Positions 49,501-61,704 are shown, numbered from the stretch's first letter. The stretch is DNA of 64,000 bases from Siphonodentalium dalli (GCA_032622095.1 CP136065.1:206188151-206252150); one strand, 5' to 3'. Notes: generated by a model not told the origin, from the sequence alone. Numbers and translations: made by a program.

Positions 49501-51443
49501 ATATATATATTTCTGTTCCTCACAGTTAGCACTGAAAATATAAATAAACGTCCACTGTTATACCTGTACTAATATAATATGCAAGTTGAATATAAATCCA
49601 TTGCCAATACCCGTATCGGTGGCTTGTCAAAATCTCACCAAGACAATTTTGAGGTTTTGACGGACATCGACTTTCGAAGTTTCACCATGTCATAATTTTG
49701 CAGGCGCCCTAAAATTCGAAAGATCTGACAAATGTCCAAAATCGTTTATATGTTCCTTTGTTGCCCAAAAAGTGTTCAAAATTAAAGAACGTTTGTAAAT
49801 ATGGCTTTATGCTTATTCTTAATGTATAATTCGTATTTTGGTAGGCCTATAGAATTTTTTTTTATAAATTTGACACCTTTAAAAATCGAATTCTAATAAC
49901 ATTGATCGTCACTTTACTTAAAACGTATTTTATTGTATATATTATATATTCATGGGGATTGGGACATAAGTTTGGTCAACTTGGTGATATCTCTCTCCCC
50001 GCACAAAGGGTGTAACATAACTTTTAAACATTGATCGTTATTAGGTGAATATACCTGGGCTCAATTTTGATATTTTTACGCCCGAAACCAAAGAAATCAT
50101 AAAGGGTAACTGCTCTTTAAGAAAAGTACGTGGTCGTTTAAGGACATCAAAAAGTTAAAACGAAACCCTAATAAAAGTGTCTTTTCGAAAGTTGATATAT
50201 AACAGTGTAGCTTTATATTATTATCCCATTATTTAAGTTGAGAAAACCCATCAATCGCAATTTTATGGCGCAAAATCGGATGGTGAATAATACATGGCCA
50301 ACTCTCATGCACTGTGCGCTTTTTATTTTGACCATATATATAAGGTGTAGACTAAAACAAAGAACGCTCTTAATTGTCCCATGCTGAAGGAAATCCGAGA
50401 CCAGACGTCGATAAACTCCATGACTTGAGTTAGTATTTGCGGGGCATATACAGTTCGTATAAAGGTATTCAATGTATTTGTCGACATATTGATATTTCCG
50501 GAACCGGAACTTAATGTTACAAAAGTGAGCATTATTTCAAGCTTCAATTCGCCATGTGGAATTAATAATTAGGCGCGACTAAATAATGTTACGACACCGT
50601 AGATAGGCGTCTAAGAAAAAGTCAAAACATGTCAAAAACTACTCTGGAAAGTTGATATTTGATCTTCAAAACTGCCCGTGAATGGGTTAATGTGATCCTA
50701 TGCATTGTCGGGAATAGAGAATATAACAAATAGTAGTTTATTGTGTCAAATCTGACAGGTCATCTGTATGTAAACCATACTTCTCCGCATTTCGCCACAC
50801 CTTCGATATTTCCCGAAAATCGTATACAGATAACATTAATGTCTGAATGGGTAAGGCGCGACACAGTATATATGTAGATATATCGGCATGTGCTAAGATG
50901 TTCGGACGATACGACTCAAATTCCTTAGTTGTCAATGACAAACAATGGGAATACTTAAGAGTTGTCGGGTGCGTACTATGGGTATATACGCGTGATGCAT
51001 AATCAAAGCTTGTACGACGGTGGTAAATCTCGTATACAGAATGCTCTTCCTTTTAAACTAAATATTGACCTTTGAATACTTTTGATTCTGTTCGTGGGTA
51101 GAGTACACATAACGTGGTCGGTCTAATGTTTCGTCAGTGAACGTTCTCAAAGGAATTAATTAGAAATATAACACCGACAATTCAGAGCTTTCGAAAAGAC
51201 ACCAAACTATAATGCATATGATACCAATGATTTAAATTCAATCACGAAATCGTGGCCCGGGAATATGTGAAGATGATCCGACAACCATTTTACTGTGAGT
51301 AGCTAGCTACAGAAAGAAACTTCCCTGTGCTGATTCATAAGTGAATAGATGCAACACTTTTCAGCTACATGTATAGTTAGTAAGTAGACCACCCCCTCCC
51401 CCAGTCTCGCACATGGTTTAAACAATGTTTGCCGTTTAACCAG

Positions 51444-52028
51444 TTTTGAAGGCACGGATGGCCTTGGTTGTAGGTTATAATTATGAAATAAAAGTTACCA
51501 AATTATGAATTTCCTCAAGAATATACTAATATAATAGTATAATGATAGAATGAATACGATATTACCCACAAAACAGACTTTGTTTGAACTGAGCATGTGT
51601 TGATATACAGCACGTAAAGAGTGTCTGATAAGCAAAACACTCAACATCGTAGCGATTTTTTTGGGGAGAGTGATTCACAGTGACCCATTCAACACCGAAA
51701 TCTTGAGTGGCGAGAGTTAGCGACCGCTATATCGGTATGTTGTAAACAATGTGGTTTCAATTTTAACAAAGTACGCTTACATAGTGGGGTCTCATCAGTG
51801 TTGAGTGTTTTGCGTACCGCACACTCTTCACTCACTGTACTATATCATAATATGGCTTTTGTTTACTAACAAGGTGTGCGATTTTTACAATAACATGATA
51901 TTTATGCGACATTTATGATTTGTATACGAACACAATCTGTCTATATTTTAATATTCTGCTTATGGCGGGTTTAACGAATGTGACTTTTACACATCTATAC
52001 ACATCGTGAAGGCCATCCGAATCTTTAG
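51444..52028. mobile_element. Divergent relative of the AAGG..GGCCTT MITE family
   Basis: Starts TTTTGAAGGCACGGATGGCC and ends GAAGGCCATCCGAATCTTTA, an inverted pair with the same GGCCTT core as 15262-15760 and 22804-23305, and with similar interior landmarks (AAAGAGTGT, ACAATCTGTCTATATTTTAA). It is clearly older, and the TTAA flanks have eroded. Confidence 0.6.
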
Positions 52029-52122
52029 CCCTAATTTTCTTCAGCATATATAGAACGACAATAATGACACCACGATTGCTGACTTTAGTGTATCACATGC
52101 TTAGTGTATTCTTTATTTAAAG

Positions 52123-52588
52123 ATATGTGACTCGTCATATCAAATCCAGTCGGAAGTCGGGATTTTTTTTACCCTGTGCCAATGCATTCCCTTATATATG
52201 CGAGTCGACCATAGGTCGCCTCGCATATATAAGAGAATGCATTGGTCTAACAATTTTTTTTTTAATTTTTTTTAAATAAATGTTTCTGACAATTTTTAGG
52301 ACATAAAATAAAAATCATCCATTACCCTGCAGGGAGCCCCACACATATAGAATCATACAGAAGAGTGTCGTCTGCTCATATTTGTCTGGGGCTCTGTATG
52401 GGTGAAATTATAAAATTGTTAAAGAATACAAGAAAAAATTATTAAAATTGTAAAAAATTGTTAGGCCAATGCATTCTCTTATATATGCGAGGCGACCTAT
52501 GGTCGACTCGCATATATAAGAGAATGCATTGGCACAGGGTAACAAAAATCCCGACTTCCGACTAGATTTGATATGGCGGGTCACATAT
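52123..52588. mobile_element. 466-bp MITE with ATATGTGACTCG ends and two 67-bp hairpins
   Basis: Long inverted termini (ATATGTGACTCGTCATATC and AATCCAGTCGGAAGTCGGG on the left, complement on the right) with TA at the edges. Hairpins lie at 52179-52245 and 52466-52532, bordered outward by CCCTGTG and inward by CTAACAATT. The interior is inverted relative to the copy at 62925-63388. Confidence 0.9.
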
Positions 52589-52599
52589 GGTAAGCATTG

Positions 52600-53090
52600 A
52601 CCGTGGATATTGCTTTTAAAATAGCCACATCCGTTAAAACTGCCATAAACAGAATATTAGAAGGAATATTATATACTAGACAAATTATGTTCTTATACCA
52701 ATCATAACTATTGCGCAAATTGCAAGTTATTGTCATGTTAGTACTGTGTGTTATGTTAACAAATGCCATGCTATGTAAACCGACAGTACATAAAGACTAT
52801 ACGATAAGCAAAACATTCAACGCCGAGGAAACCCTACTATGGAACTTTGATTACAGATGCCACCAAGTTGTTTACATCATACCAATATAGCGCTCGCTAT
52901 TCTTCGCCTCTCGAAATTTAGGTGTTGAATGGGTCGCCGTGAATCACTCCTAAAAAAAATTCCACGGTGTTGATTGCTTTGCTTAGCGCTCACCATTTTC
53001 ATGTTATATACGTGGATTATTAATTTGATACCGAAGTATCCGCTGCATTCATGCAATACCGTGATAAGCGAATAATATAACAAATATGAA
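52600..53090. mobile_element. Divergent, inverted relative of 51444-52028
   Basis: GGTGTTGAATGGGTCGCCGT near 52921 is the near-complement of ACAGTGACCCATTCAACACC near 51676. GCAAAACATTCAACGCCGAG near 52808 matches a corresponding stretch. The ends are not clear, so the limits are approximate. Confidence 0.45.
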
Positions 53091-53254
53091 ATTCAACCAG
53101 CTACTCATTTCCATTTATGGCTCAGGGGTGTTCAATTTTTAGCCAACCCACCCTCCCCCCACCCCCTCGGCTTAGCTAATATTTAACAGATATGGCTAAA
53201 CAAGACAGTACTTGAACCGTGGAGTGCTCACCTGACTTTAAAGACGTCGCTTCG

Positions 53255-53345
53255 GTGGCCGTGTGGTATTGCCGTCGGACTGTGGGTCGCAAGGCGCGCT
53301 CGCCGTCATGGGCCGGCGTTCTAATCCCACCCAATCCCAAAAATG
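53255..53345 (+). pseudogene. tRNA-like sequence, probably a SINE head
   Basis: TGGCCGTGTGGTATTGCC resembles box A of a Ser/Leu-type tRNA, and GGCGTTCTAATCCC resembles box B at suitable spacing, followed by CACCCAATCCC. The arms do not form a full cloverleaf by eye, so this is a tRNA-derived SINE fragment or tRNA pseudogene. No second copy occurs in the window. Confidence 0.4.
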
Positions 53346-53687
53346 TTTGCACTGTCTCAAAAATTATATTTGTTAGCTAATACTGACCGTCACTTTGCCA
53401 TCTTGGTGCGACAAAGTATGGTAATCAAACATTGAACGGTTATTTTCCAGCGTTGGCCTAAAACAGACCACCTAATAATATTATATCAACAATAGGTCAA
53501 TGCAATATATACAACGTGATTTAATGTTTTCTCGGCAATGTCGTCCACACGCAACTGAAGTGGCAGTTTTATATAGAGTACGTGACCGCAACGTTGGCTT
53601 GTCAAATTTGGTGCCAAGCGTTGGTGCCGAAATTGCGTTGTCGGTGTGATTGGAAACCATGCACGCTAAGGAATGGTCAGACTGATT

Positions 53688-53955
53688 TTAACCTTTTCAT
53701 GACGGGGGGGCTGCGCTGGTGCAGCATTAAAGACCCTGTACCAGTTCTTATATATATGTGATTCTCTAACAGGGAGCCTCGCATATATATATATAAGAGA
53801 ATGCACTGACTTATACGGTCAAGGTAAATATTGTTATAGGTCAATGTATTAACTTATATATGCGAGGCTACCTATGGGAGACTCGCATATATAACAGAAG
53901 ACATTGGCACAGGGTTTTCGCAAAATTTCAGAAAGCTCCAGTCATGGAAGGGTAA
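53688..53955. mobile_element. piggyBac-like MITE (CCTTTTCATGAC ends) with two hairpin modules, copy A
   Basis: TTAA at the left edge, then CCTTTTCATGACGGG. The right end reads GTCATGGAAGGGTAAA, with the TTAA decayed. Two degenerate versions of the ATGCATTCTCTTATATATGC hairpin are visible. GCTGCGCTGGTGCAGCATTAAAG is shared with 56566-56817 and 63458-63720. Confidence 0.8.
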
Positions 53956-54028
53956 ACGGACTCCTGCTATCTGTATGAATGCATATTTTCATCTTGCTTG
54001 CCATTGAAATATATTCCATCTTTTCCAG

Positions 54029-54639
54029 CATCACGATCCAATAAACAGAGGAAGAACCTGAGTCAATTGTTGCTGTCAAAATTAGCAAAGATCGATTCTA
54101 AGGACATTCATCAGACGTTGGACGTGGAACACACTAACGAGGAGTTATATGGGGACATCAGATTCGAACATGCGGATGGCTCGCAGGGTGCTTCGTCGTC
54201 AAGCACGCAAAACTTCGACTCAGTCGGTGAAAACATAGACCTTATGATGAAGGAAGGCAAGGCACTCATCACAATAAAGGTCACCGCGGAGCGATACATG
54301 CCCATCGACCTCGAGTTTAACGTCTGGAGAAAAAGCGCCGCCATCGTGCGACGTAATATTGAGATAGACCTGTTCGCTAACACACAGAGGAGACGTTTGT
54401 ATGAGCAATATATGTCTCAGTCGAACAGGCAGGCGGTCGGTGGCGCAAGTGGCGCCGCCTATCGGCAGCACACAGGGGACAGTAACGAGACGGTTCTGTC
54501 AAGTGTCGATACGTTGAAACTTTTTGGGCAGCTTTTCGATGTCGCTGACGGCCAAGGTGACGAAGAACAAAAATACATGAAGTCGACTGAGAGCTTTCTG
54601 CCAGTAGAGGCTGTCCAATCCGCAGATTTTCTCTACTAA
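54029..54639 (+). CDS. Main gene, terminal coding exon (residues 1753-1955)
   Basis: The acceptor at 54028 gives Ala1753 across the junction, then SRSNKQRKNLSQLLLSKLAK. Unlike exon 1 this part looks folded. Residues 1764-1784 could form a helix. 1831-1852 alternates hydrophobic residues (ALITIKVTAERYMPIDLEF), as in paired beta strands. 1854-1883 (SAAIVRRNIEIDLFANTQ then RRRLYEQYMSQ) is amphipathic and basic. A Gly/Ala linker near 1889-1896 follows, then an acidic tail ending SADFLY and TAA. The last residues fit a class II PDZ-ligand pattern loosely. The DNA is clearly less AT-rich than the flanks, and both splice phases agree. I do not recognise the domain. Confidence 0.85.
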
Positions 54640-56565
54640 CGATATATGTATAAATGTTGTGTATTCAGTGATATTCTCCATTATTTTCTACATGTACCAC
54701 ACGCCCTGTGTTGACTATACATGTCGCGTTTCTCGTCGATCACCTTCCGTTTCAGTTTGACAAGGGAATTGTCCTTTTATAGTAAAACATACCATGGTAT
54801 AGTGTTCAAATGTCCGACAACGTGGACCAACAAGCAACATTGAACCGACAAAAAACTGCTAATCAAAACTCAAATCGATCATATATATATTAGCTGTGAT
54901 TAGAATCAAATGGGACTGCGCGCGACCCCCTCAGTCGATTAAGGTGCATGGCTGATATATACACAGGATAAAAACAACAACACTAAATCTGTATATATCA
55001 TGGGAAAATCCGCGGATACACGGGCATGGAAAATACACGAGATTGTGTAAGATACACATATTGTCGAAAGTAGATAGGTTTAGATTGATGAAACTTCTAA
55101 CATCGTCCACCAAGCATACCAGACTATAATTAGCTGTCCAAGCCAGGATAGTAATATCCAGCAGTTCGAAAACATCTAAACATCAGACTACTTTTCGCCA
55201 TGGTGCACGCTAAGGGAGATTGTGACTAATCGTAGAACAACTCTAGTCTGTTGATAAACTCGATACAACATAAATATTAGACACGAATAGCGGCCTTGCT
55301 TAATACTGTCTTTAGTATGGCACGTTTCTTGTCCATTGGCAACTAACTAAATTGCTGTGTTATGTGGCACAGGCATAGTTTGGAGATTGAACATAGCTCC
55401 AACTAAAATGTTCTAGTCTTGAGTTTCAACGATACGTGTGTACATTATGTTAATAGTTACCATATACACCATCGACGTTCTTGTTCTCCGACTTGCTACC
55501 ATAACGTCCGCGTACGACATGCTAGTTTATTTATAATAAATGACTTGGTTATGGACAATCCATATTGTGGTGCAATGTTACTACATTTTTAGAATTGTCG
55601 TTATAATGTACCAAACTGAATCACATACCCTCTGTGACAGAGATTCTGAATGATGTCATGGACACTTGAACGTATATCCTTCCAGTGTGCCCACACATAG
55701 TAGATACCCAGTCGTTTGTGTGTTTTAAAAAAACTCTCTACTTTAGTTACGTAATGTATACTCCACATACTGTTTAAAACGGGTTATAAATATGGTATAA
55801 TATATCATAAACATTCTTGAACTTTCGACACATGAATGTATAAGTTATTAAGCCTGCACAATCACTACTTGTTATCTGACCGCATTATATTTGTGTATAG
55901 GCTGTATACATTATATATACAGAATATAAATGTCAGAACATTATATATTGTTGTTGGTCTGTCGGGCACAAATGAGTGCCACACTAATGCACAGAGTCGC
56001 ATACACCATGCAGCCAAGGTCAGCTGGCATTGTATAGGTTTATATGCACAAACCCAAGAGGCTTCAGTTCAGGCCACGAGGCTATGCATACATTGTATAT
56101 CAACATGCACATGTATAATCAGAACAGGGAATTGCACATCATAACGTGTGTTGTTTGAGGGGCACACGATTTTAAATGCATATTCCAGTAATTTTCAAGT
56201 TACATAAAGCTTGCCATTTTATAGAGTCGCGTTCAATTAGAGTGACTTTCACATTCAATTCACTTTTCTCAGCATGGTCCAAATATAGCGAAGGCAGCTT
56301 GGGGTTGAAATAAAAATAGCAGAAATGTTCAACCAAGTCACAGAGAAGGAATATAGTGTTGGACTTCCATGCCACAACTATGGACATTTACTCTCTCAAT
56401 TTAATTGACGATGGTTCAATGTAGTGAAAGCCACTTGACTCTATAACATTTGGCAAATGTTATGCCACTTGAAAATAACTGTAACAGGACTATGCATTTA
56501 AAGTGACAGATAATTTTCAAGCCGCAACGCAAAGCAAGTAATTGATTGTCTTTATGAAGAACTAT
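54640..56565. other. 3' flank of the main gene, no further gene seen
   Basis: Probable 3' untranslated region followed by intergenic DNA. No repeat family from elsewhere in the window is obvious here, and open frames are short. Confidence 0.45.
55535..55540 (+). terminator. Candidate polyadenylation signal of the main gene
   Basis: AATAAA about 0.9 kb after the stop codon; I saw none between the stop and this one. Single-hexamer evidence only. Confidence 0.35.
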
Positions 56566-56817
56566 TTAACACTTTCATGACGGGAGCTGCGCTGGTGCAG
56601 CATTAAAGACCCTGTGCCAGTGCTTTCTCTTACATGTGTGAGTCTCCCAGGGAGCCTCCATTTATAAGAGAATGCTCTGGCTTACAAGGTCAAGGTAAAT
56701 AGTGTTAGACCAACGCATTCTCTTATATATGAGAGGCGACTCGCATATATTTCTAGAATGCATTGGCACAGGGTTTTCGCAAATTATTTCAGGAAGCTCC
56801 AATCATGAAAGGGTTAA
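56566..56817. mobile_element. piggyBac-like MITE with two hairpin modules, copy B
   Basis: TTAA at 56566-56569 and 56814-56817, with ends TTAACACTTTCATGACGGG and CATGAAAGGGTTAA. Two shortened hairpins based on GCATTCTCTTATATATG lie inside. Confidence 0.85.
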
Positions 56818-56830
56818 ATACTAAAACTAG

Positions 56831-56961
56831 CAAGCCTTGAAATAGGGTGTCTGTCATTTGCAGAATGAGGTCCCCAGAGGGTGAATTTAGTGATGCTACC
56901 CCACATATAGCCCTCTGGGAACCTCATTCTGCAAATGACAGACACCCTATTTCAAGGCTTG
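56831..56961. mobile_element. Palindromic MITE with CAAGCCTTGAAATAG termini, short form
   Basis: 131 bp, almost entirely a single inverted repeat: CAAGCCTTGAAATAGGGTGT at one end and its exact complement at the other. It is the short version of 7973-8216, lying 13 bp from the preceding MITE. Confidence 0.9.
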
Positions 56962-57233
56962 AATACTAGGTATACTATATATGCCTCGGAGGACTTACTG
57001 AAGTGATAGGGATTCATTAAAGATGTACTCAGGATTCCAGACATCCAGTTACAACAACATATAAAATCTAACTTGCTAATGTTTGCGTTGTTTCACTGAA
57101 AACATGGTGAAAACCGATTGTGACACATAATTAATTATAAACAAGACTTATAAATACACACAGAATAACAATTCTGAATTTTATTTTTTCAAATCATAGA
57201 AACTTTTAAGAAATAATTTGATAGAACCCTTTT

Positions 57234-60047
57234 ATATATATACTAGCAGGTTTACCCGGCGTTGCCCAGGTTTATGTATTCTGTGGATATTTGTTGGGAA
57301 TAGAGAATGCTCTTGCTTAAAGTGTTATACGTTTTCTCATACATTGTATATTCAAATAGCATCACAAAACATGATTATTACAGTCATGGAATATAAGTAG
57401 TGGCTCACCTTGGCAATTGTCATTCTGTTTATCACGATTAATCTGTTCCACCAATAATGAAGTATTTATTTATTTACAACTGCGTATACATTAGACGTTA
57501 TAATATGATACATGAACATCATAAACACATTAGTTCGATAAAAGATGATAATTTGGTTTTACATATTGAGATGTATCAATCTAGTGGGTTGGACTAAGAT
57601 CTCGAGGACACCTGGCTATCATATATCCATGAAGATACAGATGTTTCAAAGAAATTTCCAGGGGCTCCTCTGTTCATGGTGCTATATATTGGCTAAATAT
57701 TCTTAGTTTAAACGAAATGTTGCTGCGCACATATATCAGCTACATGGACAGGCACAGAGCGAGATTTTGAGTTGTTTATGTCAGTCGATGAGTCTGTTCT
57801 AAAACCCTTGTCAGATGTCAGTATTGGTAGGATCCTGAAAAGTCTTGTGCTACTAACTGCATTTTCTTGTATATCAGAAGAAACTATATTTGACTGCACA
57901 CTGTGACCACTATTTTTGAACAGGCCTTCCATATCTCTTGACAAATTGTAACTTTTTGTGGAAACTGTATTGAATGGAACAGACTAAATTTTTTTATTAT
58001 ATATATGCAATCCTCTGACGGTTCGAGGTCTCTCAGTTTGCACGAATATATGTATCTCTTCAATAGAATGATAAATATACGTTTAATGATTCTTCTAGTT
58101 ATCTCTTTTTGCTAGCTCATTGTGTGAATGCCTTGATTGCCATTCCCATATAAATATGACTGTTAAGAAGATATAATTGTTCAAGTGACTATGTGGGTCA
58201 CCATATGTCGGGATTGAGAAATGTGAACGCCCAACTACTTAAAATGATATGGAGATGGCCTGGTGACTGTATATAACTTATATGTGGATATCGGCGAATA
58301 GCAATCTGATCAATGATAGTGCATATCCGCTCGCCATCCGTGACGCAAACGATACCAAATGTGATTTAATTCATGGTATATCATTAGAGAAAAACGTGTA
58401 TGAATTTGGTGGAATTTGGTTTATTAAATCAATTGTTGATGCAACGCTGACTCGAACAACGCCATATTGCGAAGGTGATTATGTATTCGTTTGGTGGAAA
58501 TCAGCGACAAAACTATTTCACCATATTTTTTAAATTTCCCCTCCCACCAACAGCGTCATTTTAGAAAATTTTAACCCGCACCATTGTCTTCCTTGTAAAA
58601 AGTTACCCCTCTTAGAACGCCTTGGTGCCATCTCGATTGTACCGTGTGAAGTTATATATAGAATGCACACAGACAGACAAAAAGACAGCACGATTTTATT
58701 TCTTGTATCATTTGAGAAGAACATGTCTGAATTTGATGGTAATTGGTACTAAAAATATTTTGTATCAGTTTTGGTGACCCTCGCGTCCCTATTTCGGACT
58801 CAAGCTGCACACACTAAGACTCATTAGAGATTAGAGATGCATATATATGAAATTGGTGAAAATTGGCGAGTATACAAATTCGTATCAAATTTAAGGTCCC
58901 CATATCTCTCACCCATAGGGCACCAATTTGGTGTATCTAAACCACACGATAAGATTCCTCGTATCACGGAGAAGAATATGTATCAATCTGGTGGAAATCG
59001 GCACTAAACATATGGATATAATATTTTGTGTCCCTCTCATCTCTATACACCACTGACTTGAATGGCCCCACTTGTGACACCCTTAAAACACACGATTACA
59101 CTCCTGATATCATGGAGATGATTGTTTATAAGTTTGGTGATAATCGGCGACTAAACAATTTGTTTATCAAATTTGGTGCCAATCCCTCCCATCTCCATCT
59201 CTCACCCAAACAGCACCACTGTGGCGTCTTTAAATCACGATTAGATTCCTCGTATCATGGATAAGAACGTGTATCAATTTGGTGGAAATTGGCGCTAACA
59301 AAATTGTGCATCAATTTTGGTGGCCCTATCCCTTTCAATGCAACCCTGACTCGAATGAGGCCACATTTGACAGATAAAAGCCACACCATTAGACTCCTCA
59401 TACCATGGGGATGATTTTGTATAAGTGTGGTGGCAATCGGCGACTTATTATCAAATTTAGTGCCCACCCCTCCCAATCTCTCATCCAAAAACAACAAATC
59501 TCACAATTAGATTCCTTGTATCATGAAGAAGAATATATATCAATTTGGTGGAAATCAGCGCTAAAATTAGTTTTATCAATTTTGGTGCCCCTCTCCCCTT
59601 CCGTTCATTTCTGACTCAAACGACGCCACTTTTGACATATTTAAACCACACCGTTGGATTCTTCATATCATGGGATGATTATATGTAAGTTTCGTGGCAA
59701 TCGGCGACAGAAAAAAAAATATGCCCCCCCCCCTTCCGGGCACCCCTGACCCGACTTTTGCCATATTTAAACCACACCATTTGATTCCTCATATTATGGG
59801 GATGATTATATATAAGTTTGGTGGCAATCGGCGACAAATTTTTTTTCTGCCCTCCCCTTTTCTGCCCCTGACAACAACGGCGTCACTTTAGAAAATTCTA
59901 ACCCCGACCATTATCTTTCTCGTAAAAAGCTACTCCTAGTAGACCCCTTTGGCATCATCTAGATGGTCCCCTGTGGATTTCTATAGAACACAGACAGACC
60001 GACAGACAGACAGACAGACATTCGCAAATATAGATATAGATATATAT
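57234..60047 (+). mobile_element. 2.8-kb dispersed element, plus-strand copy
   Basis: Begins TATATACTAGCAGG followed by TTTACCCGGCGTTGCCCAGG and ends with a GACA microsatellite and ATAGATATAGATATA. Between about 58720 and 59830 nine TTTGGTGGCAATCGGCGAC-like cores occur at 58724, 58849, 58983, 59131, 59274, 59420, 59540, 59686 and 59815. The later ones mostly alternate between two variants (AAGTTTGGTG..GGCGAC and CAATTTGGTG..AGCGCT), so the real unit is a dimer of about 275 bp. It is an inverted copy of 8450-11332. Confidence 0.8.
57708..57944 (-). pseudogene. Open-frame remnant of the dispersed element, second copy
   Basis: A 78-residue frame (MSRDMEGLFKNSGHSVQSNI onward) matching 10486-10740. 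Here it runs on to ICAQQHFV before a stop. No motif is recognised. Confidence 0.3.
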
Positions 60048-60332
60048 AAAAAAAAAAGTATCTTTTAGTTGGCAAAACTCAATCCAAACAAGATATTTTG
60101 TACACTATAATCTGAATTAGAAGCAATTGGCCTGGAATTACCTGATATGTCTCATCATCGTTCACCATTTTCAACATTCTTCCCCTTAATGAGATGAATG
60201 CTCTTTGGTTTGATCTTATCATGTAAATGTAACAGAGAACAATCTTCATTGTAATATGCTGCAGACAAACCAGATTTGATTTTACTTTGTTAGAGGTGAT
60301 AATTTAGATCCCCCCCCCCCCACCAATATGTC

Positions 60333-60907
60333 TTAAAGGGTACTGTATGCCATTTTCAATAAATTCCTGGTGATAACAACAATCTAATATCAATAATATA
60401 TAGAAAACTAAGTAATTTGAGTCGAAGATGTATAATGTAAAAGTTCAGATTAATAGGTTATCTTAAAATCAAAGTTAATAATTTGATATAAATTTAATTT
60501 ATGGCTGGAGTCATAAATTAAATTACGAATTTCCATATACAAGACGTAATCAAAATAATTTACGGATAGTGGTTTGGGCAAAATGTGGCACACATGATCG
60601 TGTAAAAAATTATGTTGATACTGGGCGTAAACTCAAGCCACTCACTGACTAGTGACTATACAATGACTTAATGAGTATATGGGACTAGTATGCCTATAAT
60701 ATAACATTTATTTGATACATTTGCTTGAAAACGGTCCAAAAATTACTCAACAACGACAATAGGTATTTTGGCATTCCGGCTAATCTGCCATCCGTAACAT
60801 TACTTTGTACTCAACAGACTTTCAAATAATGGAAATCTGGTTACCTTATTCTACATCTCAGAGACTAAAGAAACCAACAACAACATTTGGGTACAGTATC
60901 CCTTTAA
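60333..60907. mobile_element. TTAA-flanked MITE, TTAAAGGGTACTGTA ends, long form
   Basis: Starts TTAAAGGGTACTGTATGCC and ends GTACAGTATCCCTTTAA with TTAA at both edges. The outer halves match 20901-21202; 60572-60852 is extra. It lies next to a C-rich run at about 60311-60321. Confidence 0.85.
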
Positions 60908-61704
60908 AATGTTGCCATTGAAGTCTGTATTGCAAAGTGGATTGATATATTTTGATCTCTGGAACATAACAGAAGAGAGCAACTAGTATGTTATAATTTG
61001 AGGCTGAGTTGGATATGGTTAGCTGTTGAACAGGAATTTTAACATCACAGGTGCAGTGCTTCAATCAGAATTACCCAAATAGAGTAATTATAAATATGAA
61101 AATGTACATTTAATAGTGTTTCACCAAGGATAAACTAGGGGTCACCCATTGCATTAAAAAACACATGGATTCCATTTACAATAATTTATTTTTGATTTAT
61201 CATACACTTTAAAATTCAAAAACATGTACAGTTACTATGGTCATAAATCTGTTTCATACATTGAATAATCTGTAAAGGATGAGCTTCAGGAGTTTATCAC
61301 ATATGTAATCATCAAATGAAAGCAAGGAGCAAAATGCATACTCAATTGAAGATTAAAGTATCTTTTCCCAGTAAATTCATAAAGAAAATGTAATTCCATA
61401 ATATTTGCAATATATATTTCTCTGTTTGAGATACATATGTAATGTCCCGGGACAGTCATTTAAAAACGCAAATTTTGTTAAATAACTATTCTTCTATATA
61501 CTTATGTTACACAAGTGTGTGAATTTGGTCAATATATCAGACATTTGTCTGCATTTTGTCACATTATGAATGCAATTAGACTGAGTAAACATGTTATAAT
61601 TCTGTTAAGGCTAATCTTTTCAGAAATAGAAGACATTGATAATTTCAGATTAAATTTTATAAAAAAAAATAAAGGAAAAAAGAAGTAACTCAAATCTGGG
61701 AAAA
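60908..61704. other. Gene-free stretch
   Basis: AT-rich, with no repeat family or gene recognised. Confidence 0.4.

Larger units (their letters stand above)
49259..54028 (+). other. Intron of the main gene
   Basis: GTGAGT donor at 49259 and TTCCATCTTTTCCAG acceptor ending 54028. Phase 1 on both sides joins G with CA to make Ala1753 and keeps the frame open. The intron contains an AATAAA near its start, several MITEs and a tRNA-like SINE fragment. Reading into the intron gives 11 residues (GEFIRIYTLLK) and a TGA at 49291-49293. Confidence 0.85.

Noticed and set aside
53255-53345. A functional tRNA gene
   Set aside because: Box A and box B are only approximate and no full cloverleaf could be drawn. 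Listed as a SINE or pseudogene instead.
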